Origin: Nitrosomonadales bacterium
GTDB lineage: Bacteria; Pseudomonadota; Gammaproteobacteria; Burkholderiales; Gallionellaceae
Direction: 5' to 3'
DNA length: 64,000 bases
Assembly (NCBI GenBank): GCA_016234685.1
Contig: JACRAT010000029.1
Span: 62,001-126,000 of the forward strand
The translations under genes were made by a program, and so were the position numbers. Of the stretch, positions 41,038 through 49,738 are shown piece after piece. Below the pieces are notes generated by a model. It did no database searches. It was not told where the DNA came from and saw nothing but the letters and a program-made list of their open reading frames with translations. Every line of letters starts with the position of its first letter. Position 1 is the first letter of the stretch.

Positions 41038-41832
41038 TTATACGGCGACAGCCGCTTTGATGGCCGGATGCGGCTCGTAGCCTTCCAGCGTGAAATCCTC
41101 GAACTTGAAGCTGAGGATGTCCTTCACCGCCGGGTTGATCTTCATCGTCGGCAGGGCACGCGGTTCGCGCGACAATTGCGTTGCCACCTGTTCCAGATGG
41201 TTGGAATACAGATGCGCGTCGCCGAAGGTATGCACGAAGTCGCCCGGCTTGAGTCCGCACACCTGCGCCATCATCATGGTCAGCAAGGCGTAGCTGGCGA
41301 TGTTGAACGGCACGCCGAGGAAGATGTCGGCGCTGCGCTGGTACAACTGGCAGGACAACTTGCCGTCTGCGACGTAGAACTGGAAGAAAGCGTGGCAGGG
41401 TGCTAAAGCCATCCGCTCCAGCTCGCCCACGTTCCAGGCCGAGACGATGATGCGGCGCGAATCCGGGTTGTGCTTCAGCTGTTCGACCGCGACCTTGATC
41501 TGATCGACCACTCGCCCATCCACCGTCTCCCACGAGCGCCACTGCTTGCCGTACACCGGGCCGAGATCGCCGTACTCGTCCGCCCATTCGTCCCAGATGC
41601 GCACGCCATTCTCTTTCAGATACCTGATGTTGGTGTCGCCCTGCAAGAACCACAACAGCTCATGGATGATGGACTTCAGGTGACATTTCTTGGTGGTGAC
41701 CAGCGGGAAGCCCTGCGAGAGATCGAAGCGCATCTGGTAGCCGAACACACTGACCGTGCCCGTGCCGGTGCGGTCGGATTTCTTCGTGCCGTGGTCTTGC
41801 ACGTGCTGCATCAGGTCGAGGTAAGCGCGCAT
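41038..41832 (-). CDS. thyA: Thymidylate synthase
   Basis: 264 residues, the same as E. coli Thy[21 protein letters not shown] at the start (ATG 41832; the frame runs further up without homology), [31 protein letters not shown], catalytic Cys in [13 protein letters not shown], and [19 protein letters not shown]. Makes dTMP from dUMP with methylene-THF. Confidence 0.97.
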   Translation of the reverse strand: MRAYLDLMQHVQDHGTKKSDRTGTGTVSVFGYQMRFDLSQGFPLVTTKKCHLKSIIHELLWFLQGDTNIRYLKENGVRIWDEWADEYGDLGPVYGKQWRSWETVDGRVVDQIKVAVEQLKHNPDSRRIIVSAWNVGELERMALAPCHAFFQFYVADGKLSCQLYQRSADIFLGVPFNIASYALLTMMMAQVCGLKPGDFVHTFGDAHLYSNHLEQVATQLSREPRALPTMKINPAVKDILSFKFEDFTLEGYEPHPAIKAAVAV

Positions 41833-41905
41833 GGTAAAGTCGTCGCAGGGGTGGAATTTCGAGGGGGCGATGTTAGCACAACTGCCCAGCCCGGATTCCG
41901 CCGGG

Positions 41906-43270
41906 CTAATGCCTGAGCGCGCTTTCAGCCAGCGGCAGCACGATCTCCGCTTCCAATCCACCCAGCGGATGGTTGCGCAGGGTGATCTGGCCGCTGTGGC
42001 TGAGCACGATGTTGCGGGTGATGGACAGTCCCAGCCCCGTGCCGCCGGTTTCGCGCGAACGTGATTGCTCCAGCCGGTAGAACGGGGTGAACACCGCTTC
42101 CAGTTCTTGGGCCGGGATGCCGGGGCCGTGGTCGCGGATGAGGATGGCGCAGTGGCGCTGATCGCAAACCAGCGCCATCTCGGCGCGTAGCCCGTATTTC
42201 ACCGCGTTGTCGAGCAGGTTGGCGATGGCGCGGCGCAAGGCCAGCGGGCGTGCTTCGACTTCGGCGCGGCAGCGCTGGAGATATTCCACCGGCTGGCCGA
42301 CCTCTTGCGCATCGCTGCACACGCTGTCGAGCAGCGAATCGAGGTCCAGCCGTTGCGGCGGCTCACTCGCATCCAGACTGCGCGCCAGTTCCAGCCCTTC
42401 CTGCAACATCTGCTGCATGGCGCTCATATCGCTCACCAGCTTCTCGCGCAGGGTTTCGTCCGACACCTTTTCCAGCCGCAGGCGCAAGCGGGTGAGCGGC
42501 GTTTGCAGATCGTGAGTGATGGCGGCCAACATGCCGGTGCGTTCACGCAGGTCGTCGCCGATGCGCTGCTGCATCCGGTTGAAGGCGCGGATGGCGGAGC
42601 GCATCTCGCTGCTGCCGTGTTCGGTCAAGGGCTGATGCGTATTGGAAAGATCCAGCGCATCTGCGGCATCGGCCAGATGTTGCAGCGGGCGCGTGGCGAT
42701 GCGCGCGACCAGCCAAGCCAGCGCGGCGATACACGCGGCGAACAGCAACAGCGCGTCCCAAGGCGGATGGGTGGGGATGGGCGGACGCGGCGGAGAAACC
42801 AGTCTCAGTTGCACCGGCGTGCCATCCGCCAGTGCGATAAGCACCTGCTGGCAGATCGGGGCGGGCAGCGGCCCCTCCCGCCACATCGGGCGCTCACCCA
42901 TGCCGGGCGGATGGCAGGGTTCGGGCTGGGCGGCATGGAGCTTGCGCGCCCGGCCCAGCTCCTGATGCAGGGCGCGTTCGAGCATGGCCTCTCCCCCGGC
43001 TTCAGGTATCGGCTCGGCGGAAAGTTGCCCATGTATACCCATGCCATGCAGCGAAGCCAGTACCTGCTCACGTGAGGCCGGATCGGCTCCGTCCAACTCA
43101 CCGACCAGTGCCGCCACCCGTTCGGCGCGGTGCTGGGCGTGGGTGTAGACCAGCAGCTCTTCCTGCTGGTGATGGGCCAGCACGATGGTGAACGAAGCCG
43201 ACACCACCACGCCCAGCATCAATAGCAGGAACAAGCGGCCATGCATGGAGCGGAAGAAGGCGCAGGTCAT
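41906..43270 (-). CDS. Sensor histidine kinase
   Basis: 454 residues. Membrane helix ~10-32, periplasmic part to ~170 rich in His/Pro ([19 protein letters not shown]), second helix ([19 protein letters not shown]), HAMP, phospho-His in [13 protein letters not shown], ATPase N box ([17 protein letters not shown]), G boxes DHGPGIP and GGTGLGLSI. The Cys-His-Met content of the sensor part could bind a metal. Overlaps the response regulator by 4 bases. Confidence 0.93.
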   Translation of the reverse strand: MTCAFFRSMHGRLFLLLMLGVVVSASFTIVLAHHQQEELLVYTHAQHRAERVAALVGELDGADPASREQVLASLHGMGIHGQLSAEPIPEAGGEAMLERALHQELGRARKLHAAQPEPCHPPGMGERPMWREGPLPAPICQQVLIALADGTPVQLRLVSPPRPPIPTHPPWDALLLFAACIAALAWLVARIATRPLQHLADAADALDLSNTHQPLTEHGSSEMRSAIRAFNRMQQRIGDDLRERTGMLAAITHDLQTPLTRLRLRLEKVSDETLREKLVSDMSAMQQMLQEGLELARSLDASEPPQRLDLDSLLDSVCSDAQEVGQPVEYLQRCRAEVEARPLALRRAIANLLDNAVKYGLRAEMALVCDQRHCAILIRDHGPGIPAQELEAVFTPFYRLEQSRSRETGGTGLGLSITRNIVLSHSGQITLRNHPLGGLEAEIVLPLAESALRH

Positions 43271-43983
43271 TTCTTTTGTACCAAGGCGGTCAGCAGATAG
43301 CCCTCGTTGCGCAGTGTCTTGATGAGTTGCGGCGCGCGGGCGTCATCGCCCAGCTTCTGGCGCAGACGGCTGATGGCGAGGTCGATCGACCGGTCGAAGG
43401 GATCGCCGTCGCGGCCTTGGGTCAGGCTCAGCAACTGGTCACGATCGAGCGGGCGATTGGGGTGTTCCAGCAGCACTTTGAGCAAGCGGAACTCGCCGCC
43501 GGACAGCGCCACCACCACGCCGTCACGACGCTGCAACTGGTGGTCAACGAGGTTCAGTGTCCAGTCGCCGAACACCAGCCGCTGCGCGTGTTCGAGCGTC
43601 GATGCCCCTGCGCTGCGCCGCAACACGCTGCGGATGCGCGCCACCAACTCGCGCGGCTCGAACGGCTTGCACAGATAATCGTCTGCGCCCATCTCCAGCC
43701 CGAGGATGCGATCCAGCGGTGCGCTACGAGCGGTGAGCATGATGACCGGCAGGGCGGAACGCGCGCGCAAATCGCGGCACAGCGCCAGTCCGTCCTCGCC
43801 CGGCAGGGTGAGGTCGAGCACGACCAGCTCCACCGTCTCCCGCTCCAGTAGCGCGCGCATCTCCGCCCCGTTCGCCGCCGTCGAGATGTGCCAGCCCTGC
43901 TGCGCCAGATAGTCGGCCAGCAGGCTGCGGATGTCGGTGTCGTCATCGACGACGAGGATGTGGGGCTGCGCGCTGAGATTCAT
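43267..43983 (-). CDS. OmpR/PhoB-family response regulator
   Basis: 238 residues from ATG 43983 (MNLSAQPHILVVDDDTDIRS). Receiver with phospho-Asp in VVLDLTLPGEDG and Lys in LCKPFEPRELV; C-terminal winged helix (LSGGEFRLLKVLLEHPNRPL, FDRSIDLAISRLRQKLG, IKTLRNEGYLL). Divergent to the Spy-like gene 145 bp away, its likely target. Kinase follows in the same operon. Confidence 0.94.
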   Translation of the reverse strand: MNLSAQPHILVVDDDTDIRSLLADYLAQQGWHISTAANGAEMRALLERETVELVVLDLTLPGEDGLALCRDLRARSALPVIMLTARSAPLDRILGLEMGADDYLCKPFEPRELVARIRSVLRRSAGASTLEHAQRLVFGDWTLNLVDHQLQRRDGVVVALSGGEFRLLKVLLEHPNRPLDRDQLLSLTQGRDGDPFDRSIDLAISRLRQKLGDDARAPQLIKTLRNEGYLLTALVQKK

Positions 43984-44127
43984 GGGCCGCACCTTACAAC
44001 GATTCCCCGGCTTTTGCGATGCCGATACAAAACCGTACAAATCCACCCCGACCCGACATGCGCCGGATACAAAAGAGGCGTTAAATGCTCATCGTGCAAT
44101 GACGCACTTTCGAATCGGAGACTGAAA

Positions 44128-44556
44128 ATGAAGACACTGGGAAAAATGCTGCTGGTCGCTGGTCTGTTGACGACTGCCGGTTACGGCATGAACGCGATGG
44201 CGGAAGAAGGCTGTAGCGGCCCGATGATGATGGGCGGCAAGATGAACCACGAAGGCATGGACAAGATGCGCGAACAGCATCAGGCCAAAGTGCATGATGC
44301 GCTGAAGCTGACTCCGGCGCAGGAGCCGGCTTGGCAGAAACTGGTCGCCAGCCATCAGGATCATCCGCAAGGAATCGAGAAGCTGCCCGCCCCGGAGCGT
44401 CTGGAAAAGATGATCGCCCACATGCAGGGCCATCTGGCCGCGCTGAAAGAGTTCTATGCCGTACTGACGCCGGAACAGCGCAAGACCTTCGATGACTCCA
44501 TGCCCAAACCCGGCGAATTCCCCGGCATGGGCCGCCCCGGGATGTCTCCGCGCTGA
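44128..44556 (+). CDS. Periplasmic LTxxQ (Spy/CpxP-like) protein
   Basis: 142 residues; ATG 44128 behind a weak purine run (CGGAG). Signal peptide MKTLGKMLLVAGLLTTAGYGMNAMA, then Met/His/Gly-rich GPMMMGGKMNHEGMDKM and two LTxxQ motifs (LTPAQEPAWQ, LTPEQRKTF). Spy/CpxP relatives are chaperones or stress sensors in the periplasm; the Met/His region suggests metal contact. Divergent from the two-component genes. Confidence 0.88.
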   Translation: MKTLGKMLLVAGLLTTAGYGMNAMAEEGCSGPMMMGGKMNHEGMDKMREQHQAKVHDALKLTPAQEPAWQKLVASHQDHPQGIEKLPAPERLEKMIAHMQGHLAALKEFYAVLTPEQRKTFDDSMPKPGEFPGMGRPGMSPR

Positions 44557-44572
44557 TCTTGCGGGAGGGGTC

Positions 44573-44606
44573 TCTCCCTTCTCCCTTCTCCCGCCGGGAG
44601 AAGGGA
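44573..44606. terminator. GC-rich hairpin between Spy-like gene and znuB
   Basis: CCCTTCTCCC, GCC, GGGAGAAGGG, a type B repeat-like stem between convergent genes. The T-tract is weak, so termination is probable rather than certain. Confidence 0.5.
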
Positions 44607-44613
44607 ACTCCCT

Positions 44614-45369
44614 CTATTCCCTCTGCCGAATCAGTGCCCCCAGCCACGCCCACAAACCTCCTGCCAGCGCCATCGTCCACACGATGGTCGCTCCGGCGGG
44701 CAGGTCGGCCCAGACTGAGAGCAGCAATCCTGCCAGATAGCCTGTTACGCCGATCAGGACGGCAGGCCAGATGCGGTGCTTGATATGCCGGGTCGCCAGC
44801 GCCGGGACGATCAGGCTGGCGAACACCAGATAGACTCCCACCAGTTGCACCGAGGCCGTGACGGCCAAGGCGAACATCGCGTAGAAACCGAGATCACCCA
44901 GACGCGCCGCATAGCTCCGCCACACTAGCAACAACAGGGCCGTCAGCGCGGCGACCGCCAGAAGCTGGCTGTCGCTCACCCACAGGATCTGCCCTACCAG
45001 CAAGTCTTTCAGATGCTCGCCCGCGTGCGTGTCGCGGCTCATCAGCAAGATGCCGCCAGTCGCGGCCAGCACGAAGATCAGCCCGATGCCCGCCTCGCGC
45101 GCCGCCAGCGGCCAGCGTTCCAGCGCCGCCAGCAGCGCCGCGCCGATCAGCGCACTGGCGACGGCGCAGAGCTGTATCGCCAGCGGCGACTCCTCCCAGC
45201 CAGCCAGCCCGGCGCCGATCACGCCCAGCCCCGCCATTTGCGCCACCGCTAGGTCGGCAAAGATCACGCCGCGTTGCAGCACCTTGATGCCGAGCGGGAT
45301 GTGCGTGGCGAGGACGAGCAGTCCGGCGATCAGCGCGGTGGAGAGCAGGGAAAGGTCGGCGAGTGTCAT
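44614..45369 (-). CDS. znuB: Metal (zinc) ABC transporter permease, ZnuB family
   Basis: 251 residues, about seven to eight membrane helices: LLVLATHIPLGIKVLQRGVIFADLAVAQMAGLG is the ABC-3 permease signature (in part), with SLIVPALATRHI late. Channel for Zn or Mn. Last gene of the cluster; a type C palindrome separates it from znuA, where many clusters have the ATPase gene. Confidence 0.88.
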   Translation of the reverse strand: MTLADLSLLSTALIAGLLVLATHIPLGIKVLQRGVIFADLAVAQMAGLGVIGAGLAGWEESPLAIQLCAVASALIGAALLAALERWPLAAREAGIGLIFVLAATGGILLMSRDTHAGEHLKDLLVGQILWVSDSQLLAVAALTALLLLVWRSYAARLGDLGFYAMFALAVTASVQLVGVYLVFASLIVPALATRHIKHRIWPAVLIGVTGYLAGLLLSVWADLPAGATIVWTMALAGGLWAWLGALIRQRE

Positions 45370-45409
45370 GAGTGTCCTTTGTCGTTAAACTTATACGATT
45401 CATTAGGTC

Positions 45410-45436
45410 CGTCATTCCGGCGCAGGCTGGAATGAC
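45410..45436. repeat. Type C palindromic repeat between znuA and znuB
   Basis: CCGTCATTCCGGCGCAGGCT GGAATGACG, one hairpin of the family at 13427-13513. It occupies the 92-bp znuA-znuB spacer. Confidence 0.8.
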
Positions 45437-45461
45437 GCTCATTGTTCCAATGAAGCAATGT

Positions 45462-46364
45462 TCACTTCAAGCCGGTCAGCAGGCGCGCCACCGTGTCATC
45501 GAACAATCCATACAGATCCTTCGCCGCCTCGTTGCCGCCCACGGTGAAGGGTAACACCGCAACGGCTAGTTGCGCGTGTTGGCTCATCCATTCGGCGGGT
45601 TTCGGGTTCTGGTAGGCGGCGCGCAGCAATAGCTTGGCCGGGCGTTGTTGCAGTTGCGCCAGCAATTGCGAAAGGTGCGCGGCGCTGGGCTCCAAGCCCG
45701 GCTTGGGTTCGAGCGCGGCGATCTCTTTCAGGCCCAACCAGTTTTCCAGATACGGAAAGGCTTTGTGCTGCACCAGCACCGGCACGCCCCGGAGCGGCGC
45801 GGCCTGCCGTTCCCAGCGGGCGATGGCGGCCTGCCAGTTCTGGCGGAAGACGGTCTGGTGCTGCTGGTAGCTGGCGGCATTGGCCGGGTCGAGCTCGGAC
45901 AGCCGCTGCGCCAGTGCCTGAGCGATGGGCAGAAAGTTGCGCGGGTCGAGCTGGAGGTGCGGGTTGCCGCCGGGATGCACATCGCCATCGGCACGATCCA
46001 GCCGGGTGGGTATCTCCAGCATGGAAACGTAACTCGCCGCCTCGAAATGGCCGGGCTTGCCGGGAGTGAGCGCGACATTGCCCGATTCGCGCAGCACTAC
46101 CGGCAGCCAAGCCAACTCAAGCTCCGCGCCGGTGCAGACGAGGAGATCGGCGCGACGGGCGCGGGCGATCAGGCTGGGCCGCGCCTCGATCCGGTGTGGA
46201 TCTTGCTGCGCGTTGGTGGCGGTGTAGATGTTGGCTGGAGGCACGCCGAGTTCTTGCGCCAGCGCTGCCCACTCCGGTTCGCAGGCGAATAGGTTGAGAG
46301 AGTATGCGGCAGGCGCGAACAACGTAGCTGCAACGAACAATAGTCCGGCAAATAAATTTCTCAC
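45462..46364 (-). CDS. znuA: Zinc-type periplasmic binding protein, ZnuA family
   Basis: 300 residues with signal peptide (MRNLFAGLLFVAATLFAPAAYS). Cluster A-I fold; metal-ligand His in QQDPHRIEARPS, the HPGGNPHLQLDP segment and VLVQHKAFPYLENW, plus a late Glu/Asp region. It lacks the long His-rich loop of E. coli ZnuA. Delivers Zn (or Mn) to the permease ZnuB. 16 bp behind the outer-membrane protein gene. Confidence 0.88.
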   Translation of the reverse strand: MRNLFAGLLFVAATLFAPAAYSLNLFACEPEWAALAQELGVPPANIYTATNAQQDPHRIEARPSLIARARRADLLVCTGAELELAWLPVVLRESGNVALTPGKPGHFEAASYVSMLEIPTRLDRADGDVHPGGNPHLQLDPRNFLPIAQALAQRLSELDPANAASYQQHQTVFRQNWQAAIARWERQAAPLRGVPVLVQHKAFPYLENWLGLKEIAALEPKPGLEPSAAHLSQLLAQLQQRPAKLLLRAAYQNPKPAEWMSQHAQLAVAVLPFTVGGNEAAKDLYGLFDDTVARLLTGLK

Positions 46365-46380
46365 GGGATGCTCCTAGTGA

Positions 46381-47751
46381 TCAGAACCGGTGCGCGCCGT
46401 GCGCGCCCAAGCTCATGATGTATTGTATGAATAGCTGGTTGTCTGGCAGCCCCAAGCGCGATTGGTCTTGCGCCAGTTGCAAGCGTAGCCGGGAGAATTC
46501 GCTGGGGCTGTAGTCGAGCATCACGCTGCTGCGCCGGGGCGTGTAGCCGTAGTTGGCGATGACATTGGTGGCGTTCAACGCGCCGACTTGGGCCACGTCG
46601 GGGGCGAGCTGGTCATAGCGCAGCCCAGCGCGCCAGTGCGGCACGAACTGCCACACGCCTTGCAGATACCAGCCGCTCTGGGAGACGGCATAGCTGTCGG
46701 TGACATTGGCCGCGAGGGTGTCATACGTCAGCAGCCCGCTCTCGCGCCGCTGGAAATATTCGCCTTGCAGCTTGAAATTGGTGTCGGCGATGTTGCCGTT
46801 GGGCGCGTATTTCCACACGAAATCCAGCCCGGCAGTGCGGCTGTCGCCGCTGAAGGCATTGCTCACGCCGCCTGCCGTTCCCAGCAGATCAGGCACGGCG
46901 CTGCTCGCCGCATTGGCGCGCCGGGTCTGGTGCAGCGACGCACCCAGCCGCCAGTTGTGGTCGCTGCCAAAATCGTCGCCGAGGTGGGCGAACACCACGC
47001 TGGAACCCGTGCCGTTCTTGGCTCGATCCGAGCCGGGGAAGCCGCGCCCGCGCCCCAGCTCCGCGCCGAGTTCGAGGAAAGTATCGGTGGGTGCGAGCCA
47101 CTTGAGTTGCACACCATCCTCGCCCAGCTGGTTGTTCCAGAAGCTGCGGTAGACCAGCGGCTGATCGACGAAATCCCAAGCGTGGGCGTGGACTTCGTTG
47201 AGATAGCCCAGTCCGGAGAAGAAGCGCCCAAAGCGCAGGTTCAGCCCGTCGGCCAGCCCGCTGTGATCGATGTAGGCATTTTCCACTGTCACCCCGCCCG
47301 CAGCGGCCAGCGCCATTGTCGCCACGCCCCGGAATTGCGGGTCGATGCTGGCGCTGATGCCCAGCTCGGATTCGCCGAGGTTGAAGCCCTGCGACGGGGG
47401 CGTGTGCGCCGCCATGGCAAAACCGGTCGGCGGCAGCGCCGGATCGCGTTGCAGATTGCCGTAACTGCCCGCCAGGATCAGCGAAACGGCGGGGTTGAAG
47501 GCATTTTCGTTGGCGACAGGCGCGGCGGGGGGCGGCAGCGCAACTACTGGTGAGGCCGGGGAGGCAGCCTCAAGCTGCTGCGCCCGTGCCTCGGCTTGTT
47601 GCAGTCGCTGTTCCAACTCATTCAGGCGTTGTTCGTAATGGCTTTTAAGTTGCTTCAATTCGGCGCGGATGGCGCGCAGGTCTTCATCGTCCGTCGCATG
47701 GGCGGACAGCGGCACGAGCAGTGCCGCCAGCAAACTGGCATGTTTCAACAT
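46381..47751 (-). CDS. Outer-membrane beta-barrel protein of the zinc cluster
   Basis: 456 residues; signal peptide (MLKHASLLAALLVPLSAHA), a ~40-residue coiled coil (LRAIRAELKQLKSHYEQRLNELEQRL), a Pro/Ala linker, then a porin-like barrel with alternating aromatic strands ending in GAHGAHRF with a C-terminal Phe. Such barrels are found beside zinc ABC genes and probably admit metal or metal complexes. The family name is not certain. Confidence 0.8.
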   Translation of the reverse strand: MLKHASLLAALLVPLSAHATDDEDLRAIRAELKQLKSHYEQRLNELEQRLQQAEARAQQLEAASPASPVVALPPPAAPVANENAFNPAVSLILAGSYGNLQRDPALPPTGFAMAAHTPPSQGFNLGESELGISASIDPQFRGVATMALAAAGGVTVENAYIDHSGLADGLNLRFGRFFSGLGYLNEVHAHAWDFVDQPLVYRSFWNNQLGEDGVQLKWLAPTDTFLELGAELGRGRGFPGSDRAKNGTGSSVVFAHLGDDFGSDHNWRLGASLHQTRRANAASSAVPDLLGTAGGVSNAFSGDSRTAGLDFVWKYAPNGNIADTNFKLQGEYFQRRESGLLTYDTLAANVTDSYAVSQSGWYLQGVWQFVPHWRAGLRYDQLAPDVAQVGALNATNVIANYGYTPRRSSVMLDYSPSEFSRLRLQLAQDQSRLGLPDNQLFIQYIMSLGAHGAHRF

Positions 47752-47808
47752 GGTGAGTCTCCAAAATGGCTGACGCCCTGCGGGACAGGGCAGAATTCGA
47801 GCGTATTT

Positions 47809-48114
47809 TCAGAGACTGGCAGGCGGGCCGCGCGCCAAAGCGCAATGGGGAAGCGTGGAGCGGAAAGCAAAAGTCGGAGCGACGACCAGCGCGAAACTCA
47901 GCGCCAGCAACGCCAAAGCAGGTGCTGCACCGCCCAGCGCCCCGCCCAGTTGGGCGAAGTTGGCGCACTGCTCACAGGCCGCCGAATGGCTGGTCTGCTG
48001 GTCTTGCTTCTGCTCGCCGAACAGATGCCCCAGCACGTGCGCCGCCCCGGCCTGCTGCGCAAACAGCAGAACTAGGGCGAAGAACATCGGCTGGAACAAA
48101 CGGAAGAATCTCAT
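47809..48114 (-). CDS. Small Cys/His membrane protein of the zinc cluster (DUF2946-like)
   Basis: 101 residues from ATG 48114 (MRFFRLFQPMFFALVLLF). Signal-like N-terminus, a CEQCANFAQLGGAL motif with nearby His (AAHVLGHLFG, SHSAACEQC), and a C-terminal hydrophobic helix (ALALLALSFALVV). The pattern resembles the DUF2946 proteins that head metal-uptake clusters. A metal-handling accessory role is inferred. Confidence 0.6.
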   Translation of the reverse strand: MRFFRLFQPMFFALVLLFAQQAGAAHVLGHLFGEQKQDQQTSHSAACEQCANFAQLGGALGGAAPALALLALSFALVVAPTFAFRSTLPHCALARGPPASL

Positions 48115-48194
48115 GGCGGCGAACCTTAACAAAGGAGGCGGGTGGGCGCAAGGAGAACGGGGCTGGCAGCGGGTGGCTAGGAGGCGGCGTAGTG

Positions 48195-48491
48195 TCAGCG
48201 GATATTGGGCCAGCGATTCGGGTTGCGTGCATCATGCAGCACAGCCAGGATATGCACGAGATTACTTCGCACCGTATAAAACAGTCCAAAAGGGAATCGG
48301 GGAAGGAGCGCGCGGCGAACGCTGGGAATCACCTCGGCGTAAAGCAGCGGTGCTTGTTCTAGCCGTTTTAGCTGTAACTCGATTGCTGCGATGAATTCGT
48401 CGCCGAGGCCGGGGCTTTGTGACTCGTACCACGCTTGAGCTTCGCCAGTTTCACGCAAAGCCCGCGCCGAGAATTTCAGGCGGTACGCCAT
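48195..48491 (-). CDS. ParE-type toxin (second module)
   Basis: 98 residues from ATG 48491 (MAYRLKFSARALRETGEAQA). Motifs WYESQSPGLGDEFIAAI, LLPRFPFGLFYTV and VHILAVLHDARNP are standard for ParE/RelE plasmid-stabilisation toxins. Overlaps the antitoxin by 16 bases. Confidence 0.9.
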   Translation of the reverse strand: MAYRLKFSARALRETGEAQAWYESQSPGLGDEFIAAIELQLKRLEQAPLLYAEVIPSVRRALLPRFPFGLFYTVRSNLVHILAVLHDARNPNRWPNIR

Positions 48492-48709
48492 GAGCCATCG
48501 TTGATGCGAGATTTCACCTGATCCCAAGAGTAGCCAGCTTCCGGGTTAGCCTCAAATTCCACTAGGCGCGTTTCGAGTTCAGCTTTAAGCGCAGGCGAAA
48601 CCTTCACGGATTCAGGCATCGCGGCAACGCTGTCCCAGATAAGCTCGACGAGACGAATGCGCTCCTGCACCGGAAGCTCAAGGATGTCGGCAATAGAGAT
48701 GGAGTCCAT
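48476..48709 (-). CDS. Addiction-module antitoxin
   Basis: 77 residues: MDSISIADILELPVQERIRLVELIWDSV, then LKAELETRLVEFEANPEAGYSWDQVKSRI. This is the classic addiction-module component family paired with ParE toxins. It binds the toxin and the shared promoter. Confidence 0.92.
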   Translation of the reverse strand: MDSISIADILELPVQERIRLVELIWDSVAAMPESVKVSPALKAELETRLVEFEANPEAGYSWDQVKSRINDGSWRTA

Positions 48710-48868
48710 GGCCGCATTGTAACCTTTTTCAAAAAATAGGCTAACGAGTTGGGCTGTTGCAGAAGCATCTGCGGATGCTGGGTGAACTGTGGCTGGTAGT
48801 TCGGATGCGGCATGGTGGAATCTGATGCGGGGGGTTGGATCAAGGGAATCTCGACTCCACCTTTCCGC

Positions 48869-49738
48869 TCAGCGCTCACTCTCCAGCCTATCCGCCGAGG
48901 TGAACGTCCAGGTTCGGGTGATGCTGAGGATGTCGGTGTCGCGGCGGATGTCGGGGGGGAAGGGGGCGTAGGGGGCGGCGAGGCGGACGATGCGTTCGGC
49001 AGCGGCATCCAAGATGGGTTGGCCGGAGGGGCGGTTGACTTCGATGGTGTCCAGACTGCCGTCGGCGCGGATGGAGACGGTGAGTTGCAGGCTGCCGAAG
49101 ATCTTTTGGCGACGGGCTTGTTCGGGGTAGTTGAGGTTGCCGATGCGCTCGACCTTGGCGCGCCAGTCTTCAACATATTGGGCGAAGCGATATTCGCGGG
49201 TGCGTGCGCCGATGAATTTGCGGCGCGGGAGCTTCTGATAGGCGTCGAACTCTTTCGCGACTTGGGCTTCGAGCCGGGCGATCTCTAGGCTGCGTTGCTC
49301 CAAGTCCAGTCCGCTGCTTTCTCCGGGGGTCTGCTGTTTGGTGTTCTCGCCGCTGGAGACGCGGTGCGAGCTTTTGACTTGGGTCATCAGCCGCTTGTTC
49401 TCGTGTTCCAGATGTTGCTGGCGCTGGGTGAGCTGCTCTTCGACGAAACGCTTGTCGTCGAGCAGGGTGGGCAGCGGGCTTTTGGCTTGGCGGTCGGCTT
49501 GGGTGTTGCCGCCGCCGTCGAGATTGGCTTGTGCCAGCGCGTCGGCCTGAGTGGGGCGGGTGCGCGATTGGCTGTTGACCAAGGTGACTTCGAGTTGTTT
49601 GAGCGCATCGACGTTCTTGCGTGGATCGGGCAGGACGAGGCTGACGCCGAACAGCAGGAACAGGTGCAACACGAGCGAAAAGCCGACTGCCAGCGAGATA
49701 CGCTGTTTCAGCTTCTGCACGAGTTGCGCGACATTCAT
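48869..49738 (-). CDS. TonB-family energy-transducing protein
   Basis: 289 residues. One membrane helix near the start (LAVGFSLVLHLFLLFGVSLVL), a long Gln/Glu-rich periplasmic coiled region (QLTQRQQHLEHENKRL), and a C-terminal TonB domain (GNLNYPEQARRQKIFGSLQLTVSIRADGSL, VNRPSGQPILDAAAERIVRLAAPYAPFPPDIR). Carries proton-motive force to outer-membrane receptors. ATG overlaps the rnb stop. Upstream region 48721-48868 (on its 3' side) shows no gene. Confidence 0.88.
   Translation of the reverse strand: MNVAQLVQKLKQRISLAVGFSLVLHLFLLFGVSLVLPDPRKNVDALKQLEVTLVNSQSRTRPTQADALAQANLDGGGNTQADRQAKSPLPTLLDDKRFVEEQLTQRQQHLEHENKRLMTQVKSSHRVSSGENTKQQTPGESSGLDLEQRSLEIARLEAQVAKEFDAYQKLPRRKFIGARTREYRFAQYVEDWRAKVERIGNLNYPEQARRQKIFGSLQLTVSIRADGSLDTIEVNRPSGQPILDAAAERIVRLAAPYAPFPPDIRRDTDILSITRTWTFTSADRLESER

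Noticed and set aside
48604-49176. A Pro/Ser/Thr-rich minus-strand frame around 48.6-49.2 kb
   Set aside because: Overlaps the tonB-like gene and the antitoxin in another frame and is low complexity; no ribosome site.
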